Positions 34,855 to 44,353 are shown, counted from the stretch's first letter. The stretch: DNA of 64,000 nt from Gammaproteobacteria bacterium (GCA_029862045.1 JAOTYE010000008.1:62001-126000); one strand, 5' to 3'. Notes: a model not told the origin generated them from the sequence alone. Made by a program: numbers and translations.

Positions 34855-37194
34855 TCAGAAATCGTATTGTGTTCGAAGGTAAAAATACCTGCCGTTCATG
34901 CCGATCCCTGACAGCACATCATATGGCAGATGACCGAAGTAATTGATGTCATCGCTTGAAAGGTCGGGATACTCATCTGTCAGGTTGTCGGCACCAATCG
35001 CTACCGTCCAGTCGTCGTTAATCTTCGCCGCAAATTCCGCATCGACCGACCAGACCGACCCGTAGGTTTGTTCCGGCTCGAATCCGCCGCCGAAGTCGAA
35101 TATGCGCGTTGTTTCGCCATATTGGGTCAAACGCAACAACGTTGACCAACGATCGACTATCCAACTGCCAGAAGCGATGAATTTGTCCTCCGGTGATTTG
35201 GATTCGACGGTGTTCAAGTCTTCCACGTCAAGCACGCTGGGATTCTTGGCATCGGTCTCAGAATTGTTGTACGAAACGCTCCAGTCAATAGTGCCGGCAC
35301 CCGCTTCAAGCGTACCGGTTGCCACGATATCGAACCCCGTCGTCTCCGTATCGACCAGGTTGGAAAAATATTCAATGTTGTTTGCCGCGTTGATGAGCGT
35401 GACTCGATCATCAACGTCGATCTGAAAATAGTCGACTGTCAGGCTGAATGCGGGGCCCGAATCGAAAACAAAACCTACGCTGAAGTTCGTTGATTCCTCC
35501 TCCTTCAGTGGTACGGCGCCTTCCGCGATGGCATCCGGGTTGGACACCGGCAGAATCCGAAACAGCTCCAGCATGCCGCCGTCGCCGAAATCGGTCTTCG
35601 ACTTTTCAAAGCCGATCTGCGCCAGTGACGGCGCACGGAAGCTCGTTCCCACAGCACCTCGTATCGCAAACGCATCTGTGGCCTGGAACCTTCCCGACAA
35701 TTTGCCGGTTAGCGAATTGCCGAAGTCGTCATAATCTTCGAAACGCGCTGCGCCGCCAATGGTGAATCGATCCGTTAGATCTGCCTCGACATCGATGTAT
35801 GCGGAAATCACCGTTCGATCGACGTTGGCCTCGGTGCCAGCCGCCAGCCCGGGCCCGGCCTGCGCTCCGACAGCGGCGTCGACTGGACCGGTTTCGTATG
35901 ATTCCGGATCGCCGGCGCTTGTTTCATAGTCTTCGAAACGCACCTCCGCACCATAGGCGAATGTCATCGGCGAACTGAGACCACCAAGCTCAAATTCCCT
36001 TACGACATCGGCATTGAGCGTCGTCTGCGTAAACTCGAAACCACCCAGATTAAAAGACGTCGGGCTCGCGGCACCAAGCGATGGATTTGCGGAATCCTTA
36101 ACCCCCGAGTCGAAATCGTTGCTGCCGAGGGTCAGGCTCAGGTCCCAGTCGGATTCAAAATTTGTACCGCGCAAACCCACGGATAATGACGTATCCGTAT
36201 TATCACCAAGGGTTATCGGCCGAAATCCGTCCGGGTGGACGCTCGGCAGACTTGAGAACCCGTCCGGATAACGGAAGAAACCCGTACCCTCGGTCTCACG
36301 ATTGGAATAACGGCCGAACGAATAAAACTCCCTCTCGCCGATCGGAACAGAAGCATTGTAAAAAACATAGATGTCATCAGCCCCACCGTCGCCGGGTGAA
36401 AAAACGCGCGCGGGATTCAGCGCCTGGTTGGCCGGCGTGTCGTCCTCGAAGAATGGCAGCACGCCAATGCCGGCCCGGTTGGTCGCATCGCGAGTGCGGT
36501 ATTCGCCGCCAATTCGCAGGCTGCCACCATCGCCAACCGCGAAGCCATAGTCCGCGGCCACCGAGAATGTATCCCCGTCATCGATATCGTCACCGGTCGG
36601 ATCGAAATCGGTCCGATGCTGTCCATACGAGGCCGTTACCGTACCGCCCTGGGCCGCATCCTTGAGTACAATATTAATAACGCCGGCGATTGCATCCGAT
36701 CCGTACTGCGCCCCGGCGCCATCCCTCAATATCTCGATTCGCTCAATGGCGATCAGGGGGATCGTGTTAAAATCGAACGGGTTCGTACCCAGTCCGATCG
36801 CCGACTCCAGCGCGACGACCGAAGCCGTGTGCTGCCGCTTGCCGTTTACGAGAACCAGTGTGTGATCCGGGCTCATGCCGCGCAGCTGCGCCGCACGCAC
36901 ATGGTCCCCTGCGCCCGAGTTCGACTGACGGGGAAAACTGAATGACGGCGCCAACGCCTGCAGCAGCTCGCCCAGCTCGCCGCCAAATGAGTGCGCTGCA
37001 GCGATTTCATCTGCGCTGATAACGTCGACAGGTACGACGCTCTCCAGCGGATCACGCGCTTCGCCGCGACTACCGACGACGACGATTTCTTCAGTTGCCT
37101 CCTCCTGAGCCTGCGCTAAAGCGTTACCGTTTGTCAGCAACAACATTGCGAATGCGGTGGTTCCCAGAACTGCGACTGTGCTTGATCGGTTCAT
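34855..37194 (-). CDS. TonB-dependent outer-membrane receptor, coupled to exported SAM hydrolase
   Basis: A 779-residue receptor with a signal peptide (to about A-L-A-Q-A). A TonB-box-like E-E-I-V-V-V-G-S-R near residue 35 is followed by a plug domain (about 45-180) with L-V-L-V-N-G-K-R, I-E-R-I-E-I-L-R-D-G-A-G-A-Q-Y-G-S-D-A-I-A-G-V-I-N-I. A 22-strand-type barrel ends in Y-F-Y-L-R-T-Q-Y-D-F, with the C-terminal aromatic required for outer-membrane insertion. Its ATG overlaps the stop of the upstream SAM hydroxide adenosyltransferase gene by four bases (ATGA), so the two are made together. The substrate is unknown; the partner enzyme points to an adenosyl or nucleoside-like compound, an inference. 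Confidence 0.93.
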   Translation of the reverse strand: MNRSSTVAVLGTTAFAMLLLTNGNALAQAQEEATEEIVVVGSRGEARDPLESVVPVDVISADEIAAAHSFGGELGELLQALAPSFSFPRQSNSGAGDHVRAAQLRGMSPDHTLVLVNGKRQHTASVVALESAIGLGTNPFDFNTIPLIAIERIEILRDGAGAQYGSDAIAGVINIVLKDAAQGGTVTASYGQHRTDFDPTGDDIDDGDTFSVAADYGFAVGDGGSLRIGGEYRTRDATNRAGIGVLPFFEDDTPANQALNPARVFSPGDGGADDIYVFYNASVPIGEREFYSFGRYSNRETEGTGFFRYPDGFSSLPSVHPDGFRPITLGDNTDTSLSVGLRGTNFESDWDLSLTLGSNDFDSGVKDSANPSLGAASPTSFNLGGFEFTQTTLNADVVREFELGGLSSPMTFAYGAEVRFEDYETSAGDPESYETGPVDAAVGAQAGPGLAAGTEANVDRTVISAYIDVEADLTDRFTIGGAARFEDYDDFGNSLTGKLSGRFQATDAFAIRGAVGTSFRAPSLAQIGFEKSKTDFGDGGMLELFRILPVSNPDAIAEGAVPLKEEESTNFSVGFVFDSGPAFSLTVDYFQIDVDDRVTLINAANNIEYFSNLVDTETTGFDIVATGTLEAGAGTIDWSVSYNNSETDAKNPSVLDVEDLNTVESKSPEDKFIASGSWIVDRWSTLLRLTQYGETTRIFDFGGGFEPEQTYGSVWSVDAEFAAKINDDWTVAIGADNLTDEYPDLSSDDINYFGHLPYDVLSGIGMNGRYFYLRTQYDF

Positions 37195-38084
37195 TTTTCT
37201 ATCCTTATATTCCAGCTGGCACCGGATTGAATGTGGAATGTTTCAGAGTAGTTGCCCTGGTTTATTGCCAGGGACACATTGTTAAGGCTGTTCAAATAGA
37301 GTAGTGGCTTACCAACCGGAACCCGGCCGAATGTGGGGAAGTAGGGCAAAGTCTGTGTGAATACGAAATCATCGCCATTGGAGATTTGAATGCTGACTAT
37401 GTCGCCCGGATCCAATTCCAGCGCCTTGAACGTCTCCCGATCGATGTTTGTCCAGATATTGCCGAACTGGGGGTCGAGTATCTCGATGTTGCCGTACACC
37501 CGTCCCTGATCGATGCGTGGCTTTTGATAGGGAATCGACAGCACTTCTGCCGGGAGCTCACGTCCGACTTCTGCGAAAGAAATGACATCGGCCGCCAGGC
37601 GCGCGCCCGTGTAGGCGTAGACATCGCGACCATGAAACGTGTAAGACTTTTCCGAATTGGCGAGGCGATTCACTGCTTCATCGATTTCCCGAACAGCCTC
37701 CACGCCGAGCTGCTCCGCTACCGCCGTCAGACTGCCGTTATCCGGCGAAACGAAGTAATGGCCGGATTTCGTTTTCAGCACCACGGACTTACGCTCCGTG
37801 CCAACGCCGGGATCGACAACAGAGACGAAAACCGTGCCTTTCGGCCAGTACTCGGCTGCCTGAGCAAGTCGCAGCGACGCTTCCCAAATATTGTACGTGG
37901 GTACCTCGTGTGTCAGATCGTAAATAACGAGGTCGCGGGAAACGCTGACCGCGACACCCTTCATCGATGCGACCGCTGAATCCTTGACGCCGAAATCCGA
38001 CTGCAGCACCAGCGGACCGGCCGACCACGCAACTACCGCCGGGAAAACCGTGACCACGGCAAGCAATGCCGTCCATTTCTTCAT
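37191..38084 (-). CDS. exported SAM hydroxide adenosyltransferase (DUF62 family), copy 1
   Basis: A 297-residue protein of the S-adenosylmethionine hydroxide adenosyltransferase/fluorinase family, which splits SAM into adenosine and methionine using water. The ATG at 38084 has AGGGGG upstream and is followed by a signal peptide (hydrophobic 5-20, ending A-W-S-A-G). Family motifs are intact: S-D-F-G at 29-32, D91 and R98 in V-V-D-P-G-V-G-T-E-R, H151 in T-F-H-G-R-D, and F-G-N-I-W-T-N-I. These correspond to the Asp-Arg-His water-activating triad known for the family. Most members are cytoplasmic, so an exported one is unusual. It is co-translated with a TonB-dependent receptor. Confidence 0.92.
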   Translation of the reverse strand: MKKWTALLAVVTVFPAVVAWSAGPLVLQSDFGVKDSAVASMKGVAVSVSRDLVIYDLTHEVPTYNIWEASLRLAQAAEYWPKGTVFVSVVDPGVGTERKSVVLKTKSGHYFVSPDNGSLTAVAEQLGVEAVREIDEAVNRLANSEKSYTFHGRDVYAYTGARLAADVISFAEVGRELPAEVLSIPYQKPRIDQGRVYGNIEILDPQFGNIWTNIDRETFKALELDPGDIVSIQISNGDDFVFTQTLPYFPTFGRVPVGKPLLYLNSLNNVSLAINQGNYSETFHIQSGASWNIRIEK

Positions 38085-38187
38085 ACACTGTCCCCCTCGT
38101 GGACCGGATTGTCGCTTGACCACCAGTCTTTGTAGTCAGCGCTCTTCTTGGTCAAGAATATCTTATAAAGACAGAGGCTTATACACA

Positions 38188-39120
38188 ATGTTCCGAGCGC
38201 TCAGCCTGCTGATCACTTATTCATTAATTATAGCGCTTACAACGAGCGCTGCTGCGGGCGAATCGCGGCGAGCGTTGGTGTTGCTATCCGACTTCGGCAC
38301 AACGGAGCGCTTCGTTGCCAGCATGAAAGGCGTAGCGCTAAGCGTCGATCCGGAACTTCAAGTGCACGATTTAACGCATCATATTGAGCCATTCAATATC
38401 TGGCAGGCTTCGTACATGCTGGCTGGCACGATCGACTACTGGCCGAAAGGCACGGTTTTCGTCTCTGTTGTCGATCCCGGCGTCGGCACGGATCGCCACT
38501 CTGTCGTCGTAAAGACAAGTTCCGGACATTATGTGGTAACGCCGGACAACGGCAGTCTGACTCTCACTGCCGACGCACAAGGTATCCTGGAGGTTCGGCA
38601 GATCGACGAAGCGATAAATCGACGGCCCGGCTCTGAGAGTTCACACACGTTTCATGGTCGCGACGTCTATGCGTACACAGGTGCAAGGCTGGCCGCTGCA
38701 GTGATTGAATTTGATGACGTCGGTCCGCTTCTCGAACCGAACGTCGTCAGACTGAACTACCAGCAACCGGAAAAACCAGATAACAACACGATCATCGGAA
38801 ATATTACGCACATTGAAATGCCATTCGGCAACATTGTTACTAACATTCCAAAATCGATGGCCGACGCACTGGATCTTGCGCCTGAAGACAACACAAAAGT
38901 ATTCGTGGAAATTTCCCGGGCCGGCGAATCAGTTTTCCGACAAAGCATTCCATATGTCCGGTCGTTTGCTTATGTTGATGAAGGCCAGCCGTTGCTTTAC
39001 TCAGATTCGTTACAGACGATCGGGCTGGCCGTTAACGGCGGCAACTTCGCACACCAGTTTGACGTAAAGGCAGGCGCCGATTGGACGATACGCCTTGTCA
39101 AGCTGGCGGCACAGGAGTAA
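38188..39120 (+). CDS. exported SAM hydroxide adenosyltransferase (DUF62 family), copy 2
   Basis: A 310-residue paralogue, transcribed divergently from copy 1 across about 100 bases. The ATG at 38188 is chosen because it opens a clear signal peptide (hydrophobic 4-20, cleavage near S-A-A-A-G) and AGAGG lies upstream. S-D-F-G at 34-37, D96 and R103 in V-V-D-P-G-V-G-T-D-R, H156 in T-F-H-G-R-D and F-G-N-I-V-T-N-I are conserved. Long blocks are identical to copy 1 (Y-W-P-K-G-T-V-F-V-S-V-V-D-P-G-V-G-T; H-G-R-D-V-Y-A-Y-T-G-A-R-L-A-A). The S158 typical of fluorinase is not apparent, so hydrolysis rather than halogenation is expected. Confidence 0.92.
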   Translation: MFRALSLLITYSLIIALTTSAAAGESRRALVLLSDFGTTERFVASMKGVALSVDPELQVHDLTHHIEPFNIWQASYMLAGTIDYWPKGTVFVSVVDPGVGTDRHSVVVKTSSGHYVVTPDNGSLTLTADAQGILEVRQIDEAINRRPGSESSHTFHGRDVYAYTGARLAAAVIEFDDVGPLLEPNVVRLNYQQPEKPDNNTIIGNITHIEMPFGNIVTNIPKSMADALDLAPEDNTKVFVEISRAGESVFRQSIPYVRSFAYVDEGQPLLYSDSLQTIGLAVNGGNFAHQFDVKAGADWTIRLVKLAAQE

Positions 39121-39148
39121 TAGTTTTCAAACTCTTGACTGCTTGTGC

Positions 39149-40933
39149 CTAGATTGTGTCCCAGGGATAACCCTGGCCGCTACAAACATAGTCTGCCAGC
39201 GACTTGGTATTCTCGTCTTCATTACGCAGCATCGCCCTGAGACACCGGTTCATGCGCCGCTTCGCCTGCTGGCTAAACAGGTGCGCGGTCGACAGCGCCT
39301 GCTCGTATTGCTCGCTGTTGTCGTCGGTCATCGAACCAACCCGGGCAAGGACACACAGTCCGACGAAAAGGTCGATGGCCACATCGGCAGCGCGTTGTAG
39401 CGCAAACTGTTTGTCAACAATCGACTTGCCATGACGGCGCAGCAGCACATCTGTCATCCGACCGAGCTCCAGAGCATATTTATCGAATATCAAAGCGTCA
39501 TCACGTAGAGCCTCCGGCACTATGCCGGCAAACTTGCTCTGCCCGACGGACGTCACGCTGGTGATACGACGACCGGCATAATCGGTTAACAAACCGAAAC
39601 CCTTAATCGGATTATTGAAAATATCCTCCACAGCTGAGCCGAGTTCCTGCAGCAATCGGCCGGCATCTCTTATCCCGGACATCGCGATGAAGAGACGTAA
39701 AATTTCGCTGGTGCCTTCGAAGATCGTCAAAATACGCGAGTCGCGAAAGATGCGCTCATAAGGAAGTTCTTGCATGTAGCCGCTTCCGGCCGCTATCTGC
39801 AAACTCTCATTTGCCGCGCGAAACATTGCCTCGCTCGCGAATACCTTGCTCATCGCGGCTTCGATCGAATAGTCCGAATAGCCCGAGTCGATATAGTGTC
39901 CGACGATCCAGACCGCACTTTCGGCCGCGAAGCAATCGACAGTCATCTGTGCGATTTTTTTCTTGATCAATCCGAATTCAGCAATGCTCTGGCCAAATTG
40001 TTTTCGTTCGATACTTTGCTGGGCTGCAAGGGCAATGCAGGTCTTCATTCCGCCAACTGCGCCACCGCCCAGTCCGGTGCGACCATTGTTTAAAATGGAC
40101 ATCGCAATCTTGAATCCCTTACCCTCGTCGCCCAGCAGATTTTGCGCCGGGACTTTTACGTCGCTGAAGCTCACCGACGTGGTCGATGAGGCGCGGATAC
40201 CGAGTTTTTCCTCTTTCTGACCTACGCTGACGCCGGGAAAGCTACGTTCCACGATGAAAGCCGAAATCTTTCCACCGTCACCCTCGGTGCGGGCAAACAC
40301 CGTATAAAAATCAGCAATGCCGCCGTTGGTTATCCATGTTTTTTCGCCGTTCAGGGTCCAGTCGCCGTTCGAATCTTTGACGGCCTTTGTCTGAATCGAT
40401 GCCGCATCGGAACCGGCTCCCGGCTCCGTCAGGCAGTAAGCAGCGATAAATTCGCCGCTTGCCAGCCTCGGCAGATATTCTTCTTTCTGCGCGTCGGTGC
40501 CAAACAACAGCAAACCTTTCATACCTATCGAGCTGTGTGCCCCTATGGTTAGCGATGCGGAGCTGTCGTAGCGACTGCTTTGCTGAAGGACGCGCGAATA
40601 GCCGGAGTTGCTGAGGCCGATGCCCCCGTACTCCTCGGGGATGATCAGGCCGAAAAGACCCAGCTCTCGCAGCGCAGCAACAAACTCTGGTGGTTGCTCG
40701 CCGCGGCGGTCCCAGTCACCAAAGTCATCCTGCTGGTCCGCAAGAAAGCGATCGACCGATTCAACGACCATGTCCAGCAGCTCTCGCTGCTGCGCGTCGA
40801 TTTCGGGGAACGGCCAGAACGCCGATTTAAGAATTTCGCCGCGAAACAATGCCTTCGCGGGGCTCAGCTTCTCTTCCTCAACAGTCTCGGGCTGCGAGCC
40901 TGCCTGGCTGCCGTTGTCGGGATTTGCGCTCAT
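39149..40933 (-). CDS. acyl-CoA dehydrogenase (VLCAD/ACAD9-like)
   Basis: A 594-residue FAD enzyme of fatty-acid or branched acyl-CoA beta-oxidation. The start M-S-A-N-P-D-N-G has GGAGGAGG upstream. Signatures are C-L-T-E-P-G-A-G-S-D-A, G-E-K-T-W-I-T-N-G, G-S-G-Y-M-Q-E-L-P-Y-E-R and the catalytic-base region F-E-G-T-S-E-I-L-R. It is about 200 residues longer than short-chain enzymes. The extra C-terminal helical domain (about 430-594) is like that of very-long-chain dehydrogenases. It has no beta-oxidation partner next door and is divergent from the enolase-family gene. Confidence 0.94.
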   Translation of the reverse strand: MSANPDNGSQAGSQPETVEEEKLSPAKALFRGEILKSAFWPFPEIDAQQRELLDMVVESVDRFLADQQDDFGDWDRRGEQPPEFVAALRELGLFGLIIPEEYGGIGLSNSGYSRVLQQSSRYDSSASLTIGAHSSIGMKGLLLFGTDAQKEEYLPRLASGEFIAAYCLTEPGAGSDAASIQTKAVKDSNGDWTLNGEKTWITNGGIADFYTVFARTEGDGGKISAFIVERSFPGVSVGQKEEKLGIRASSTTSVSFSDVKVPAQNLLGDEGKGFKIAMSILNNGRTGLGGGAVGGMKTCIALAAQQSIERKQFGQSIAEFGLIKKKIAQMTVDCFAAESAVWIVGHYIDSGYSDYSIEAAMSKVFASEAMFRAANESLQIAAGSGYMQELPYERIFRDSRILTIFEGTSEILRLFIAMSGIRDAGRLLQELGSAVEDIFNNPIKGFGLLTDYAGRRITSVTSVGQSKFAGIVPEALRDDALIFDKYALELGRMTDVLLRRHGKSIVDKQFALQRAADVAIDLFVGLCVLARVGSMTDDNSEQYEQALSTAHLFSQQAKRRMNRCLRAMLRNEDENTKSLADYVCSGQGYPWDTI

Positions 40934-41139
40934 TTCGACCTCCTCCGGGCTACAGTTTAGTCTGTTTATGGCCAACAAAGGTTCACCGGCGAGCGCCAGT
41001 ATGCGCCAGGTCCGATACTTGCTCGCAATCTTCGAGAAACTTGATTTGCCAGGAGGTGATCGGCCAGTATCGATTCGTACTCAATATAATCAGCACCAGT
41101 CAGGGTGCCGGCAATCGCCCGGACAGAACAGGGGGCAAC

Positions 41140-42246
41140 GTGAAAATTTCCGCAATCCGAGTCTATCAAGTGGACCTGCCACTGGTTGAGGGCCGCTATT
41201 CATGGTCCGAGGGCAAGTTCGTTGAGGTGTTCGACAGCACCGTCGTTGAGTTGCTCACCAACGACGGCCATTCCGGATATGGCGAGGTCTGTCCGTTAGG
41301 GCCATTTTACCTGCCCGCTTTCGGCCCGGGTGCCCGCGCCGGTATCGGCGAACTCTCAGCAACGCTCATGGGGCAGGATCCAACCGCAATCGGGCCGATC
41401 AACCTACTAATGGACAAGGCGTTGTTAGGTCATCCTTACGTCAAGTCCGCCATCGACATGGCGTGCTGGGATCTTCTCGGCAAAGTGACCGGGAAATCGG
41501 TCTGTGACTTGATGGGCGGCAAGTTTGGCGAGAGCGTCGCGCTGTATCGTGCGATCAGTCAACGGCCCGCCGATGAAATGGCGGACAACGTCGCAGCCCA
41601 TCGCGCGGATGGGTATGCCAAGTTTCAGCTCAAGGTTGGCGGTCGTCCGGAGGACGATATCGAACGGATTCATGCAGTCGCCGGGGTATTGACAGAGGGA
41701 GAAGTGCTCGTCGCGGACGCAAATACAGGCTGGCGTGTGGATGATGCAATCAGGGTCGTAAATGCCGTTCGTGATCGGGATGTCTACATCGAACAGCCCT
41801 GTCGTTCCTACGAGCATTGTCTGACGATCAGGCGCCGCACGTCTTTGCCGTTCATCCTGGATGAGAATATTACCGGTATCGATGCGTTACTTCGCGGCCA
41901 CAGCGATGGCGCAATGGATGTCATCAATCTGAAAATATCCAAGGTCGGCGGTCTTACAAGAGCACGCCAGATCCGTGACCTCTGCGTGTCGCTGAACATA
42001 CCCATGACCATTGAGGACAGCTGGGGTGGCGACATTATCACCGCGGCGATCGCACACCTGGCTCACTCGACGCCGGAATCCTTGCGCTTTTCAGCAACCG
42101 ATTTCAACAGCTACGTCACTGTTCGAAACGCGACCGGAGCACCGAAGCGCGTGTCTGGTCATATGGTTGCCTCGGACGATCCGGGACTCGGCATTGCCCC
42201 GGATAGGGATGTGCTGGGCAAGACAGTTGCGGAGTACACGAGTTGA
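41140..42246 (+). CDS. mandelate racemase/muconate lactonizing enzyme family, hydroxyproline-type subgroup
   Basis: A 368-residue enolase-superfamily enzyme. The GTG at 41140 (V-K-I-S-A-I-R-V) has AGGGGG seven bases upstream and fits the family N-terminus. The cap domain shows G-Y-G-E-V-C-P-L-G-P-F-Y. The barrel has F-Q-L-K-V-G-G (catalytic Lys), metal ligands in A-D-A-N, I-E-Q-P-C and L-D-E-N, a second Lys in N-L-K-I-S-K, and E-D-S-W-G-G-D. This set resembles hydroxyproline-betaine 2-epimerase and cis-3-hydroxyproline dehydratase-like proteins. Epimerase and dehydratase activity cannot be told apart by eye. It is translationally coupled to a DHDPS-family gene, as expected for hydroxyproline breakdown. 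Confidence 0.88.
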   Translation: MKISAIRVYQVDLPLVEGRYSWSEGKFVEVFDSTVVELLTNDGHSGYGEVCPLGPFYLPAFGPGARAGIGELSATLMGQDPTAIGPINLLMDKALLGHPYVKSAIDMACWDLLGKVTGKSVCDLMGGKFGESVALYRAISQRPADEMADNVAAHRADGYAKFQLKVGGRPEDDIERIHAVAGVLTEGEVLVADANTGWRVDDAIRVVNAVRDRDVYIEQPCRSYEHCLTIRRRTSLPFILDENITGIDALLRGHSDGAMDVINLKISKVGGLTRARQIRDLCVSLNIPMTIEDSWGGDIITAAIAHLAHSTPESLRFSATDFNSYVTVRNATGAPKRVSGHMVASDDPGLGIAPDRDVLGKTVAEYTS

Positions 42247-43190
42247 CACATGACCAAGCTGTGTTTTCCGGGTGTATTCCGGCGCTCATGACTCCCTGTA
42301 CCGCGGCGGGCGAGCCAAATTTCGACTCTCTTGCTGCGAAAGGAAAAGAGCTGATCGATATCGGCATGCGTGCCGTCGTCTATTGCGGATCGATGGGTGA
42401 CTGGCCCTTGCTCACCGAGAAGCAACGCATGACGGGCGTCGAGGCTCTGATTCACGCAGAGGTACCTGTCATAGTCGGAACCGGTGCGCAGAATACTTCC
42501 CGAGCAATCACGCTCACCCAACATGCGAGGGATAATGGTGCAGCGGGACTGATGATCATACCGCGGGTACTTTCCCGAGGCACATCCAAACCGGCGCAAC
42601 GAGCTCATTTTGCTGCGATTCTCGAAGCGGCGGGCGAACTACCGGCTGTGATCTACAACAGTCCCTACTACGGGTTCGAAACCAAGGCAGACCTGTTCTT
42701 TGAATTGAGAAACAAGCACAAGAACCTGGTCGGGTTTAAAGAGCTCGGTGGCGCTGCGTCGCTCAGTTATGCGGCGGAAAACATAACAGGGGGCGATTCC
42801 GGGTTGATACTCATGATTGGTGTCGATACGCAGGTCGTTCACGGCTACGTTCGTTGTGGCGCCAAAGGTGTCATCACCGGTGTCGGCAATGCCCTACCCA
42901 GAGAAGTTCTGCGCCTTGTGGACTTGAGCCTTCTCGCGGCTGAAGGCGATGCAGCCGCATTGCAACTCGCCAGTGAGCTCGATCAGGCGCTTGCGGAACT
43001 TTCCAAATTCGATGAGGGCCCGGATCTCGTTCTCTACTACAAACACCTGATGGTGCTCGAAGGGAACCCGGAATACGAACATCATTTCAATACCAGTGAT
43101 GCGCTCAGTCGTTCCCAGCGAGCTCACGTTGAAGCTGAGTGGCGACGCTTCCGACGTTGGTGGGACGATTGGCCGGGCGCGCGTTCTTGA
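42243..43190 (+). CDS. dihydrodipicolinate synthase (DapA)-family lyase/deaminase
   Basis: A 315-residue class I aldolase-fold enzyme. It starts at a TTG that overlaps the previous stop (TTGA); the nearest ATG is out of frame. GGAG lies upstream. The Schiff-base lysine is K166 (V-G-F-K-E-L) and the partner tyrosine Y138 (V-I-Y-N-S-P-Y-Y). This is probably a catabolic member rather than true DapA, because it follows a hydroxyproline-type enolase enzyme. 1-Pyrroline-4-hydroxy-2-carboxylate deaminase, which belongs to this family, is the best pathway guess. 2-Keto-3-deoxy-sugar aldolases are alternatives. Confidence 0.88.
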   Translation: MTHDQAVFSGCIPALMTPCTAAGEPNFDSLAAKGKELIDIGMRAVVYCGSMGDWPLLTEKQRMTGVEALIHAEVPVIVGTGAQNTSRAITLTQHARDNGAAGLMIIPRVLSRGTSKPAQRAHFAAILEAAGELPAVIYNSPYYGFETKADLFFELRNKHKNLVGFKELGGAASLSYAAENITGGDSGLILMIGVDTQVVHGYVRCGAKGVITGVGNALPREVLRLVDLSLLAAEGDAAALQLASELDQALAELSKFDEGPDLVLYYKHLMVLEGNPEYEHHFNTSDALSRSQRAHVEAEWRRFRRWWDDWPGARS

Positions 43191-43345
43191 TGGCACGTCG
43201 CGCAGGCTTGTAAGTGATCTGACCGGACTAATAGCCGTGGTTGACCTATAGGTACGTATCGCAATGGTATTGATAGCTTAACTTGTCAATACTCGTTTCC
43301 GGTTCATTAAGTTCATCAAACGACACCTAAACACAGGGAATTCTG

Positions 43346-44353
43346 TTGCATCGACAGTCAATCATCCTGGCGTGGCGAATCGCCATGCCGATCGTGTTGC
43401 TTCATATCGCCTGTGAAACCGTTGCAGACGTTCTTCCCGATCATGACAACGGTGTTCTGACCGGAATTTTCGGCTTTCCGGAGAGTACCGAAGGCAGTGC
43501 GATACTCCTTCGCGGCCAACGCGGTTGGGACACTTCTTTGATCGTCGCGAGCCACAACGTCGACGACACCCGTGGCAGCGAAGACTATCGTCTCGATGGA
43601 GAAACTACGCGGTTCGCATTTACTTATCGACATGGACTCTCCGACAGACTCGATATCGGCGTCGAGTTGCCCTACCTGTGGCACCAATCGGGAAATCTCG
43701 ATTCATTTGTTGACCGTTGGCATGACATTTTCGGATCTTTAGGTGGTGGCGCGCGAGCTAATCGCGAGGACGACCAACTCGAGTTCTTCTATGCGGACTC
43801 GCAGGCAACATTTTTAGACGTGAGCAATGACGCGGATGGCATTAGCGACATCCGCCTGCATGCTGGATGGCGGTTGTCGAAATCGGAGGGTCGCAGTACG
43901 GCATTGCGACTCGGCATCAAGTTACCGACAGGCGACAGCGATGAACTATTGGGTAGTGGCGGCACCGACATCAGCCTCGGGCTTGCAAGTGACGTTATTG
44001 GCTTTTTGGGAAACGCAAAACTGAGCGGCTTTTATCGTGTCAATGTTACCTATTTGGGAGAGCCAGACAGACTGGCAGATCGCTACAACAATCTTGTTGG
44101 TCAGCTCTCATTCGGACTTGGCTATCAAGCGCACCGAAACGTGGATCTCAGACTACAAAGTCGCATACGCACAGCGGTTTATGATTCAGAAGTCGGGAGC
44201 CTGGGAGGAACGTCCGTGTCATTGACATTCGGCGCCGATTTCCGCGTGTCAGATCGCTACCGGCTTGTGTTTTCGGTGGGCGAGGACGTAAAAGTAGAAT
44301 CCGCGCCGGACGTATCTTTTCAGATTGCGCTTCGATACACCGCGCAAGAGTAG
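43346..44353 (+). CDS. outer-membrane beta-barrel protein (DUF3187-like)
   Basis: A 335-residue exported protein. A TTG at 43346 after AGGGAA gives a signal peptide (hydrophobic 5-27); the in-frame ATG at 43385 is an alternative but would shorten it. The body alternates polar and aromatic residues in amphipathic strands (D-I-G-V-E-L-P-Y-L-W, L-R-L-G-I-K-L-P-T-G-D) and ends with A-L-R-Y-T-A-Q-E. I-K-L-P-T-G-D-S-D-E-L-L-G-S-G is the kind of segment seen in DUF3187 and related barrels. Function unknown. It stands alone, converging with the FAD oxidoreductase operon. Confidence 0.75.
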   Translation: MHRQSIILAWRIAMPIVLLHIACETVADVLPDHDNGVLTGIFGFPESTEGSAILLRGQRGWDTSLIVASHNVDDTRGSEDYRLDGETTRFAFTYRHGLSDRLDIGVELPYLWHQSGNLDSFVDRWHDIFGSLGGGARANREDDQLEFFYADSQATFLDVSNDADGISDIRLHAGWRLSKSEGRSTALRLGIKLPTGDSDELLGSGGTDISLGLASDVIGFLGNAKLSGFYRVNVTYLGEPDRLADRYNNLVGQLSFGLGYQAHRNVDLRLQSRIRTAVYDSEVGSLGGTSVSLTFGADFRVSDRYRLVFSVGEDVKVESAPDVSFQIALRYTAQE

